Source of the DNA: Alentia gelatinosa
Lineage: Eukaryota > Annelida > Polychaeta > Phyllodocida > Polynoidae
NCBI GenBank assembly: GCA_950022655.1
Contig: OX465584.1
Span: 42,514,723 to 42,578,722, forward strand
Length of the DNA stretch: 64,000 nt
Reading direction: 5' to 3'
The position numbers and the translations under genes are program-made. Positions 24,225 to 32,700 of this stretch are shown in pieces (position 1 is the first letter of the stretch; the number at the start of each line of letters is the position of its first letter). The notes beneath the pieces were generated by a model. The model did no database searches. It was not told the DNA's origin and saw only the letters and a program-made list of their open reading frames with translations.

Positions 24225-24866
24225 CTGCCGAGAGAAAAATAGAAATATGACAGGACCTTATGTACTTTAATCAAATATGGTATCTCATCGATTGAGCAAT
24301 AGCAATTTTTGACCATTTCATTAGTTGACAGTTCCGTTTGGGATACTAACCTTGGACTAGGTCAATGTTAAAAAGTTAGATATCATGTATATCAACTTGT
24401 AGATAAGTCGCAAGATTGAAGATATGAAACATAGTCATTAAACAAAGTTATCAGGAAGATGTGTGTATATATGGTCGGTAAAAAGAAAATTTATGAACGT
24501 ATATATATACGTTCATAAATTTTCTTTTGGTAAGTGTTGGAAAATCAAGCTATCTGGAGCTTAGTAAAAGAAAAGATCACTAGACGTCAGCACTGTTTAT
24601 ATGAAGGCGATGTTTCTGCCAAATTGCAGTGATCGCGGAAAACTACCCCAGACACAGGGCAGGATTGCAGAGGATAAGATTGTGTGGTCTGTGTTCGCTT
24701 TAGAAATAGTGAAACTGCCATATGTAAGTAGAGGAAAGGAATATGTTTCGGCACGGTTTCGGTATTGAACAATTATCTGTATTGTGTTGATGCAGTTGTT
24801 TGCTATTGTGAAGGTTTGGTTAATCGAAGGAGTGTGAACCAAGTCTTAGATAACCATCAGTCATAC
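24225..24866 (-). other. Predicted 642-bp intron
   Basis: Bounded on the minus strand by donor CAG|GTATGA (GT at 24866-24865) and acceptor CTCTCGGCAG (ending at 24225). It contains the 48-bp perfect palindrome at 24481-24528. Removing it keeps the reading frame (phase 0). Confidence 0.5.
24481..24528. repeat. Perfect 48-bp palindrome
   Basis: Each 24-base arm reads AAAAGAAAATTTATGAACGT followed by ATAT, meeting its exact reverse complement with no spacer. The centre is a TATATATATA core. The bases immediately outside do not pair. The sequence could extrude a cruciform or fold as a 24-bp RNA hairpin if transcribed. Confidence 0.95.
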
Positions 24867-25073
24867 CTGACTTCTAGCGGCAGTTGCAGATATTCCCGCA
24901 AGGGGTAGGTCCTCCTGCTCACTAGGTGGCGTGTGTGTGAGATAGAGGTAGAGGTTGACGGCGATGAAGAGGGCGATACTCAACATGGGCACGCCAATTC
25001 TCACCCACAGAGGCCAGTCGTTCTGATCCACTTCTGCCTCTGCCGACTTCTCCGACCCGGCGCTGGACGCCAT
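24867..25073 (-). CDS. Exon 1 of an uncharacterised single-pass membrane protein
   Basis: Sixty-nine codons from ATGGCGTCC (M at 25073-25071) to the donor CAG|GTATGA at 24867. The product starts MASSAGSEKSAEAEVDQND, acidic and without a signal peptide, then has one membrane segment of about 20 residues (WVRIGVPMLSIALFIAVNLY), then a Pro/Glu-rich TPPSEQEDLPL stretch. Together with exon 2 the predicted protein is 164 residues. A short acidic N-terminus, one transmembrane helix and a long polar C-tail make it a small integral membrane protein; I cannot say which membrane or name a family. This is the first in-frame ATG; the open frame continues upstream without another ATG. Confidence 0.55.
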
Positions 25074-26053
25074 AACGATGAGGCACTCTCTACCGAGCAA
25101 GGTTTCTGACGGCGTTAATCAAACCAAAAGGTGGGAATCAGACATAGACAGGCCAGCAAAATAGTTGTAAGCAAGGTGTGGACATTTGTAAACTATCTCA
25201 GCGCTTGTGCCAAACCATTTATTAAACATGTGTACTGAGATAGATGTCCCTTCTACTGAAATCCGGTATACATCCTATGATATTTCCTATCCCTTTTACA
25301 GACAGGAATCGAATACTATGCATCAGATAGATCTAACAACCCCATGAGAGCCCCCTCATGCACCATTTCAAAGGTAATTTGTTGGCTTTGCATCTTAAAA
25401 TATTTATGGGTCACACTGTCATTTAGATCCGAAAGGTCTAGGATCATCCTGGACAACAGTATTATCCCGAAATCCCATTTTGAAGCACACAACCTATCTA
25501 GAAGCTCAACCTGACTGAATTGGATCAAAAGATGTATATAATGCTTCATTTTATGCCTCAATAAGGTCAAAAGCTATGACAAAATTGCAAATGTATACAG
25601 AAAAGATATGTTTGATCAATTCGGTTGCTAGGGTAACCACTTCTTAAATGCAAGGAATTGCACTTCCAATGTGAATTATGATATCTAAATAGCTACTATG
25701 CGTGATAAGAATGCCTAAATGCACAAGATTGTAGCAGAAAAGACCTTTGTACACCAATAGAATGCCTCTCGGCTATCTGTTGCCAGGCTAACCTTCCAAT
25801 GCGTCATTCTAGAATTCAGAAATATTCTATGGAGCGGAGTTTTGAAAGGGCTACCAGCGAAAGTTGAGATCTCATTGGTTTCTCACGAGAAAAGAATAGG
25901 GAAAACTATAATACTAAACTTTGATTTTGACATGGCTCGAAATAAATCAGAGGAGAAGAAGTTAGTCTGAGTGTAGTCCTATAAAAAAAAGAAGAACAGT
26001 TCGAGTTTTTCACTACACGAGAATCTCACTCTTCTGGCTCTTCAGTCTCCAGG
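25074..26053. other. Intergenic stretch upstream of the two-exon gene
   Basis: AT-rich. It includes an 84-codon minus ORF at 25316-25570 with no recognisable content. The 5' untranslated region and promoter of the two-exon gene should lie at its left end, but I see no clear core element. Confidence 0.4.
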
Positions 26054-26122
26054 CCTAGGTCTGGTTCAGTTTGTCTCCATGTGCGGGGGACACTCCAAAC
26101 GGATTCTACCAGAATCATAGTT
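26054..26122 (+). repeat. Dispersed repeat, copy 1 (with 47698-47766)
   Basis: About 70 bases running from CTAGGTCTGGTTCAGTTTGT to CCAGAATCATAGTTTTT match 47698-47766 in the same orientation at roughly 75 percent. This is an old interspersed repeat of unknown class. Confidence 0.6.
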
Positions 26123-26403
26123 TTTTATATATAGTAGGTAATCATTTTCCCGAAAATATAATATGATGAGCTCAAAGTATTGGGGTTTATCGGATATGCC
26201 TTTGATATAATGCCCTGTTCAGTAGTCTATCCCTGCTTAATAGGATCATGGATATTTATATCAAACGTCAACTGAATGGTGAGATAATTAATTTATATAT
26301 TATATCAATATAAAAAAATATATTGTTGACTTAATACATCAAGTGACATATATTGTATATCTATATTAGTTCCTGTAAAATACATCTGTGCCAAAAAGGG
26401 CAT
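26123..26403. other. AT-rich flank left of the Ngaro element
   Basis: Very AT-rich DNA with many ATAT runs and no gene. It abuts the outer end of the element's B2 repeat. Confidence 0.5.
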
Positions 26404-26672
26404 CATTACCCCTACCCTGGATAAAAGGAGAGAAGCAGGGGCTTGGGAACATAAAATTTTATTGAATTTTATATGGTAATATATGGTAAAATTTTATGCC
26501 GACCTTATTGGACGACATATGAATATGATATTAATATGAGGATAAGTAATAAGGTAAAGGTAATTGACATATAGAGTATCGGTCAATTATGATAATAAAA
26601 TATGATATACAATATAAATGTTAATTGTACGTGATACAATACATGGTAAATTGTATATGGTAAATAAAAATG
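26404..26672 (-). repeat. Ngaro split repeat B2
   Basis: Matches B1 at 26914-27172 almost throughout, from CATTACCCCTACCCTGGATA to TAAATAAAAATG. It carries a 10-base extra ATATGGTAAT-type repeat near 26480. Confidence 0.9.
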
Positions 26673-26716
26673 GCCTATGTGAGTAGGAAAAGAGAAGTGA
26701 GGTTGAGGGTGGGTGG

Positions 26717-26913
26717 GACGAGAAAATACTGGAGTACGTGTGTACTGCAGTAGGGCTGGAGAAGAAGTGAGACCGGGACCGGTGCCGTGGGCGCGCTCGT
26801 GACTGCAGTACGTGTGAAAGCCGCTAGAGGGCAGGAGGGGCGCTCGTGTCGCGCGAGAGGGGGGAACACCAGGGGGAGCAATGACCACCCCTGACCAACG
26901 GCCATGAGTAACC
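26717..26913 (-). repeat. Ngaro split repeat A2
   Basis: Nearly identical to A1 at 31116-31316; differences are a two-base indel near 26804 and single substitutions. It contains CCGCTAGAGGGCAG at 26821-26834, a strong match to the CTCF core consensus. The repeat is GC-rich and directly abuts B1. Confidence 0.9.
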
Positions 26914-27172
26914 CATTACCCCTACCCTGGATAAAAGGAGAGAAGCAGGGGCTTGGGAACATAAAATTTTATTGAATTTTATATGGTAAAATTTTATGCC
27001 GACCTTATTGGACGACTTATGAATATGATATTAATATGAGTATAAGTAATAAGGTAAAGGTAATTGACATATAGAGTATCGGTCAATTATGATAATAAAA
27101 TATGATATTCAATATAAATGTTAATTGTACGTGATACAATACATGGTAAATTGTATATGATAAATAAAAATG
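26914..27172 (-). repeat. Ngaro split repeat B1
   Basis: The internal copy of the B repeat, directly next to A2 and about 120 bp past the stop of the pol frame. See B2 for the match. Confidence 0.9.
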
Positions 27173-27289
27173 CCAAGGAGCCATTAATAAACGGAGAGGG
27201 TGGGAGGGAGTAATTAAGAGTTTTTGTTGAGTAGAGATTGGACCAATGCACGGTTGACTGAGTCGGCGTCATTGTTCTTTATGTAGGTC

Positions 27290-29401
27290 CTATGAGCGTT
27301 CTGGCATACCGGCCTGGTATGCCTTGGTTGCTGCGGCCGTGCGAAGGCCATGCAGCGTAAAGGTAGGCGGCTGGTGAACGGCTCGTAGGATGTCCTTCCA
27401 CTCTTTAGTCAGGATTCTGGTCGTAACGGTCGCTCCGTGTACGTGCTGGAGGAACGGGTCCTCGGGGTTGGCCGTAGGGGACGCCACCAACATCTGACGT
27501 ATGGCACGTACCGGGCAGAACCGCGGATCGGGTGAGTCGTGCAGCGTGACAGTTTTCTCCTCCCCAACGTGCTGCATGTTTTTGGCGGCTTTGACACGGA
27601 CGGTCACGCGTCGACGGCCGACCACCACATCCCGGCGCGATAGGTGTCGCGCCGCGTCGTACTTCGAGGCCGTTGGGGGCGCCACTTCGCTTTGCCTCAG
27701 TGCCGCGTAATAAATGATCAGGATGGCGGCCCGTAGAGCGAGGTGAGTTGGAGAATCCGCCGGCAGAATGCGAGGTAGGTCGCGACGGCGCTCCGCTGGT
27801 TCGCGACCGTTCTGGGGGCACGTGCCTCTGATTGTCGAGCAGATGCCCTCGTCTGGAGACAGCGTAGCGCCGGATCTGCATGTGAGACGTAGAACAGGAA
27901 TAAATGCCGCGTGAGTACATGGCATAATTTCAGTGAGGGAATGGAATTTGGTGAACGTGGCCGCTTTGTCAAATTCCCTCGAGGTCAGGTGGGCACGGCT
28001 GAGGGCATCTGCGACGGTGTTGAGTGCCCCCGGTATGTGCGTGTAGATGAAGTCGATCTGCAATTTTGCCTGCACCATCCAGGCTTGCCGGGCACACTCC
28101 GCAAGGACCGAGTTCCTCGCCAGGCCAGATGTGAGTGCCTGGACTGTGCCTAGGTTATCGCAGAAGACTTCTACGCGCGTGCCTCGATCCCGGTCAGTGA
28201 GGAATGTGTTCATCGCGAATATGGTGTTAAGTGCCTCGAGCTCGGCGATACAGTCGACGGGGTCGTTGACAGGGCACACCTGCCCGGAGTATGAGTACTT
28301 CCCATCTGTACCTCCGATGCGCGAGAGGCACGCGTCGTCGATGAGACACTTTGTAGGTGGGCCACGAGGGATGAGGGCGTGGCCGTTCCAGCCCTCAGCA
28401 AAGCGGAGGAACCATTGCAAGTCTTGCCGCATCTCGGCGTTGATGTTGACGTAGAAACCGGACATCCTCCGGAGGGCCTCGAGCAATTTACTTACGAACG
28501 GCCGAGCCGGCCGTATGCACTTCGATACATGGAGTATCTTGCCGAGAACCGACTGGAGTTGGCGCTTTGTGAGTGACCGTTTTGCTGATACCGCCCTGAC
28601 GTGTGCCCGGACGTCCAGCAGCTTGTCCTCGGGGATGGTGAGAGACATCTCCAGGGCATTGATGACAATGCCCAGCCAGGTAACGACCGGCGCCGGGGTC
28701 TGTGCCTTGTCTCTTGCTTCCGGGAGCCTGAGTTCATTGAAGAGCTCACGGGCGATGTTAAAGTCGACGGCCGCCTTGGCCCGGCTCGGGGACAAGATGA
28801 TCAGGTCGTCCAGGTACATACATGCCTCGACCCCCTTCTGGCTGAGGATACCCACGATGCAGTCTGCCACGCACTGCATGTGGTACGAGGAGGCACGGGC
28901 ACCAAACGGCATGGCCATATCACAGAAGTACCCGTCCTCCCATGCAAAGCATAACAACGGCCAGTCGAGGGGGTCGCACCTGAAATTCTTATATGCCCTC
29001 GCGATGTCGATGGTGGACATATAGCTATCGGGTCCGGAGGCCACCAGGCGGCCGACGAAGCTGTCGACGGTCGGGAGGCAGTGGTCACGCTCCTGCCCGT
29101 AGACCGAGTTCTTGATGATGTATCCGTTTACACTTTGCTCCTTCGGATACGTCATGTCTGTAATGACACGCCGGTCGTTGGAGGCTCGCTTTTCGCGTGT
29201 CATTAGTGGCGACACGTGGCACCAGGGTGAGAACGGGGGTTCCTGGAATGGTCCCAGGAGATTACTGTGCCCGCGCTCCTTTCTGATGAACTCTCTGATC
29301 TGGTCTGGGTATCCCGTGGCACTGGGATGATTGGGTATCCCACGCGTATCGCTGGTGGGCCAGATGTATCCCAGAGGAAACCCGTAACGCACGAAATCCA
29401 A
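27290..29401 (-). CDS. Ngaro pol: reverse transcriptase, RNase H and tyrosine recombinase (disrupted)
   Basis: A 703-codon open frame. Reverse transcriptase spans about residues 60-300: Asp132 in STIDIARAYK, MPFGARAS at 164-171, and the catalytic YLDD at 196-199. RNase H follows, with LIDDACLS at 353-360, an ELEAL segment at 387-391, Asp415 in VFCDN and Asp465 in VADALSR. The tyrosine recombinase shows Arg569 in AALRQSE and His684/Arg687 in LHGLR. The frame then stops after AGMPERS (697-703), before the catalytic Tyr. A plausible Tyr (in AHRTYIK) lies just downstream in another frame, so about ten codons appear deleted. The N-terminal recombinase motif TVANQRSAVATYLAFC lies in a different frame near 27813-27765, so two nearby compensating shifts are present. 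The listed start is TTG; the true start is upstream, across a frameshift shared with the gag frame. Inactive in this copy. Confidence 0.85.
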   Translation of the reverse strand: MDFVRYGFPLGYIWPTSDTRGIPNHPSATGYPDQIREFIRKERGHSNLLGPFQEPPFSPWCHVSPLMTREKRASNDRRVITDMTYPKEQSVNGYIIKNSVYGQERDHCLPTVDSFVGRLVASGPDSYMSTIDIARAYKNFRCDPLDWPLLCFAWEDGYFCDMAMPFGARASSYHMQCVADCIVGILSQKGVEACMYLDDLIILSPSRAKAAVDFNIARELFNELRLPEARDKAQTPAPVVTWLGIVINALEMSLTIPEDKLLDVRAHVRAVSAKRSLTKRQLQSVLGKILHVSKCIRPARPFVSKLLEALRRMSGFYVNINAEMRQDLQWFLRFAEGWNGHALIPRGPPTKCLIDDACLSRIGGTDGKYSYSGQVCPVNDPVDCIAELEALNTIFAMNTFLTDRDRGTRVEVFCDNLGTVQALTSGLARNSVLAECARQAWMVQAKLQIDFIYTHIPGALNTVADALSRAHLTSREFDKAATFTKFHSLTEIMPCTHAAFIPVLRLTCRSGATLSPDEGICSTIRGTCPQNGREPAERRRDLPRILPADSPTHLALRAAILIIYYAALRQSEVAPPTASKYDAARHLSRRDVVVGRRRVTVRVKAAKNMQHVGEEKTVTLHDSPDPRFCPVRAIRQMLVASPTANPEDPFLQHVHGATVTTRILTKEWKDILRAVHQPPTFTLHGLRTAAATKAYQAGMPERS

Positions 29402-31014
29402 TAGCTCCTTCCTCTCCGGTACCTCCCCGAGGTATCGTATCGTATCCGTGCCCCCAGGGCGTTGGGCAGCCCTGTTTGCCGCACCTCCGAGTATATGTAT
29501 GCGTGTCCCGGCGGCCTGGGCCCGGCGAAGTCCGGCCAGTGGGCCCGCCTGTGGTCCGCAAACGCCCCGGGGTCCGTCCGGATGCCGGGGGAGGGGACAC
29601 CGGTCTCACAGACCTCCCTGATGGCCGAGAAGTCTGGCGGAGCGACTGTGTCCAATTCCTCCCAGGGCAATTGCCGAGGCAATTGCTCGCTGTCCACGCT
29701 ATCACTGAGAATAATGGGAGTGGATTCAGTGGGCGTGGTGTAAGCGTCCTGTGTGCTCGCCATGTGTCCTGCAGGAGGTGTTGTTGACACGTGGGGTGTT
29801 GCGTCATGTCCGATGCACCATTTGACCGTTGAGCCCCCCTTCTGCTGTGGTGCGTGCGTATTGGGGGGGGGGGGGGGGAGCGACGCGCCTCGCTCACTCG
29901 CGGGGCGCGTCCGGTCCGTTTTTTTAACTCTGTTGTGGTAGCGCTTGATGTCGGCGGTGCGAACCGATTGTCCGGCCTGTGGTGTCCGGCGTGATGCGGG
30001 TGTCGGTGTAGGCAGAGTGCTGTCGTACCCTACCCCGTATGACAGCTTGCGGTTACACGCATGGATGGAGTGGGCGCACATCCTGCCCACCGAATCGCAG
30101 AATGAGCACACGTGTAACCACTTGATTCCCCGCTCCTGGTGGCCGTTGCGCTGGCGGCACCCCCTCTCCGAATTGTAAGCCCGGCATGGCAGCTCGTGTC
30201 CGCCGGACTTGTCTCCTCCCTGACCGAGACCGTTCCCACCCGTAGGGGTCATGGCCAGACGAACCCGTTCGTCCTGGATCCTCACATGATCCGACCAATA
30301 AATGCGTCCTGCCTCCACCTGGTCAAAAATTAAGTTAGACCAACGGCGGACGCCGGCCCATGGCCGTGACTGCGCGTCCACCGAGACCTGGTGGAGGTGC
30401 CGATACATATCCTTACGGTCGCCCTCGTGGGTAGCACGGTCGTCCTCCATAAGGGCCAGGAAGGAACTGATGTACTCGAGGGGGCCCAGTGTCCCTCTGA
30501 CCTCGAGCTTCTGACTGAGGGTATATATGCCCTCACGGTCCACAAACATATACGGCTTTGAAATCAAACGTGAAGTGGTCAAATCTAATGTCAACTTACC
30601 AGCCGTTCTGTCATGTCGCAGGGCCTCACGGTCGAGTTCCCTTTGTAGAAAGTCCTCTGGCACGAATCGCTCCCGCAGCTGCCGGGGTGGGGGTAGCCGT
30701 GCGGTCTGCTTGTTCGCCCATTCCCTGGTCCGGGCCTCCACGGCGGTTGGTTCCGTCAGCGGCCTCGACCTCAAGGCCCGGGAGGACGATCGCTGTCGGG
30801 ACATCCTGTTGATGGCCTCCATCATGGTGTCCATCTTGTTTTCGAGTGCGGTCATCCTCGAGGACTTAACGGTCAAGCCGTTGTCGGAGACCGACGCCAC
30901 GTGCTCCGTACCCGTTTGCCTCGAGTCCGTGATCGTACCTTCTGAGCTCGCCCCTGCGTCTGGTCCTTGTGACGGTCCAGTGACGGGATTACTACGGGTA
31001 TTTGGTGGACCCAT
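29203..31014 (-). CDS. Ngaro gag-like protein running into the start of pol
   Basis: A 603-codon frame starting at ATG 31014, just inside the A1 repeat. A short coiled-coil-like segment lies at 52-73 (ALENKMDTMMEAINRM). A basic Arg/Ser region follows at 72-85. A Cys/His cluster spans 277-320: CRAYNSERGC, GHQERGIKWLHVCSFC, then CAHSIHAC, a zinc-binding pattern typical of gag proteins of tyrosine-recombinase retroelements. A proline run near 380 is encoded by a 16-base homopolymer at 29863-29878. Near the end the frame reads TGLPNALGARIRY, which looks like the start of pol, and then loses the frame at a triplicated GATAC. The last 75 or so residues are therefore out-of-frame reading of pol. It would package element RNA in particles. 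Confidence 0.75.
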   Translation of the reverse strand: MGPPNTRSNPVTGPSQGPDAGASSEGTITDSRQTGTEHVASVSDNGLTVKSSRMTALENKMDTMMEAINRMSRQRSSSRALRSRPLTEPTAVEARTREWANKQTARLPPPRQLRERFVPEDFLQRELDREALRHDRTAGKLTLDLTTSRLISKPYMFVDREGIYTLSQKLEVRGTLGPLEYISSFLALMEDDRATHEGDRKDMYRHLHQVSVDAQSRPWAGVRRWSNLIFDQVEAGRIYWSDHVRIQDERVRLAMTPTGGNGLGQGGDKSGGHELPCRAYNSERGCRQRNGHQERGIKWLHVCSFCDSVGRMCAHSIHACNRKLSYGVGYDSTLPTPTPASRRTPQAGQSVRTADIKRYHNRVKKTDRTRPASERGASLPPPPPNTHAPQQKGGSTVKWCIGHDATPHVSTTPPAGHMASTQDAYTTPTESTPIILSDSVDSEQLPRQLPWEELDTVAPPDFSAIREVCETGVPSPGIRTDPGAFADHRRAHWPDFAGPRPPGHAYIYSEVRQTGLPNALGARIRYDTSGRYRRGRSYWISCVTGFLWDTSGPPAIRVGYPIIPVPRDTQTRSESSSERSAGTVISWDHSRNPRSHPGATCRH

Positions 31015-31115
31015 GTTGTTCTCTCCTCCTCACTCGTGATGCGTATTCCTCGTGGTAGAATGGACGTGCCGGCCTTTACTCGTGGAGTGAAAGGCAGCGA
31101 GCATGTGGCCAAGAA

Positions 31116-31316
31116 GACGAGAAAATACTGGAGTACGTGTGTACTGCAGTAGGGCTGGAGAAGAAGTGAGACCGGGACCGGTGCCGTGGGCGCGCTCGTG
31201 ACTGTGCAGTACGTGTGAAAGCCGCTAGAGGGCAGGAGGGGCGCTTGTGTCGCGCGAGAGGGGGGAACACCAGGGGGAGCAATGACCACCCCTGACCAAC
31301 GGCCATGAGTAACCCA
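31116..31316 (-). repeat. Ngaro split repeat A1 (5' end of the element)
   Basis: The right-hand copy of the A repeat and the outer 5' end of the minus-strand element. It carries the same CTCF-like core (31222-31235) and is expected to contain the element promoter, though no TATA box is evident. Confidence 0.9.
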
Positions 31317-31899
31317 TCACTGGCAGTGGCTGGCACGGTTTCAGAGATGGATAACTGACATTCCAAATGGAATAGAGCAGACGAACACAAGATTTCATTG
31401 TGATTTATATCTACGAGAAAAGCTACTTGAAAAAGAGCCCTCGGATATATATTACCTTTAGCTTCTATTAATCATAATTGTCTGAATAATACAATTAAGG
31501 ACATACTGGGTAATCTATTAAGTATAATCATCATCAACTGATTGGCTTCTGTTAAACAAATATTGGAGCAAATCTGCTGAAGATGTCGTATCCTCGATCT
31601 GGCCTTGCCTCCCCCTGTCACTTACCCCGTTATGACAATGTTGCCCTGTCACCTGCCATGTTGAAATGTCTCAGGGATATACAGATGACTTCGTGGGCAG
31701 AATGAACAGGCAGCTGTCTGGCGCCATCACAGGGAAAACCTGAAGCGAGATATCGCCAAAAGGTCAAAACATTGATAATATGGGGGCGCCAGTGTTATGA
31801 AAAGGTCAAGATTCCCCTTGGGGTCTGTTCATATCAAACATAAAGATGTACTCAACGGATGACATTTTACTTTCCAGCTCGATGTCTAATATTGCGAAT
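31317..31899. other. Intergenic stretch
   Basis: AT-rich unique-looking DNA with no gene or repeat that I recognise. It separates the Ngaro element from the MITE fragment. Confidence 0.45.
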
Positions 31900-32092
31900 C
31901 GATGTTGTGACGGTAAATAAGGTAACATGGGAAATAAGGCGGACTGAAATTCGGTATGGAACCGGTAAATACAATAGAAACACTGCACCCTCACCGACTA
32001 TTTGATTACAACGTTCACTCGGTGGCACCACCGACAGATCTTTAGGGTAACTCAAAAAGTCAGTGCAATTTTCGTCAGCCAATGGAAACGAA
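31900..32092 (+). mobile_element. MITE fragment related to 55171-55470
   Basis: Shares AAATACAATAGAAACA, CACCCTCAC, CGGTGG..CCACC..ACAGAT and the outer end ATTTTCGT..GCCAAT.GAAACG with 55340-55470 in the same orientation. The left terminus is not found, so the copy is 5'-truncated in this orientation. Confidence 0.65.
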
Positions 32093-32700
32093 GACGCTAC
32101 TGTTTTTCGGTAGGTGTTGTCATATGTTGTTATGAGTGGTTTACTCGTTGTTTACAGTTATATTAGCAGAAACGAAGCGAAATATCACCAGCAAAGATAT
32201 GTACTTTGTCGTCGGACAGTCTCATATGCAGCGTCTACCATGCAGTAGGAATCGAATTTCGTGAAAACTCGCTGAATCTAGTCTCCATTTGTATAGTTAT
32301 GTTCAAGATGGGGCGGGAAATAGATACATGTTATGATAAGGGACAGAAGGTTATCAAGGATATCAATGACACTAATGACAAAAAGAAATACAAACAGAAA
32401 TGTACTGACATACAACGTCCTCAGAACCAGCCCCTAAGGGCTGTACAGAGCTATAAGAAGGGGTATCGAACCATCCAGGAACTCCGCAGTCGGTGTAAGA
32501 TTTAGTGCGTAAGCCAAAGGAGGGAAGCACAATTTCAGGGTGATATGTATATAATCATAGGAAGAAAATAATTGAGACATAACACCTCGTACAACCCATG
32601 GTAATGAGTGGATCCGTTTCAAAGAATACAGACGTCAAGCATCAAAGTATGATATAACCACGTAACCGTGGCCTCTGACTCTGGGACTCGTTGGATCCTG
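32093..32700. other. Intergenic stretch
   Basis: Contains a 99-codon plus ORF (32206-32505) with a lysine-rich middle. I see no homology, splice context or repeat, so I do not call it a gene. Confidence 0.4.

Larger units (their letters stand above)
26404..31316 (-). mobile_element. Ngaro-type tyrosine-recombinase retrotransposon with complete split direct repeats
   Basis: Read on the minus strand the order is A1 (31316-31116), gag and pol frames (31014-27290), B1 (27172-26914), A2 (26913-26717), B2 (26672-26404). This A1 - coding - B1 A2 B2 arrangement is the split-direct-repeat layout of Ngaro/PAT elements, which replicate through a circular intermediate and integrate by tyrosine recombinase rather than a DDE integrase. 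No methyltransferase domain is seen, which favours Ngaro. Terminal repeats are very similar (A1/A2 differ by only a few bases over about 198; B1/B2 differ by a 10-base insertion and a few substitutions), so insertion looks fairly recent. The coding part nevertheless carries frameshifts and a deletion in the recombinase. GC content is well above the flanking DNA. Confidence 0.9.

Noticed and set aside
28047..28454. 135-codon plus-strand ORF and similar frames across 27.5-31.0 kb
   Set aside because: Shadows of the GC-rich gag and pol frames on the opposite strand; no motif of their own.
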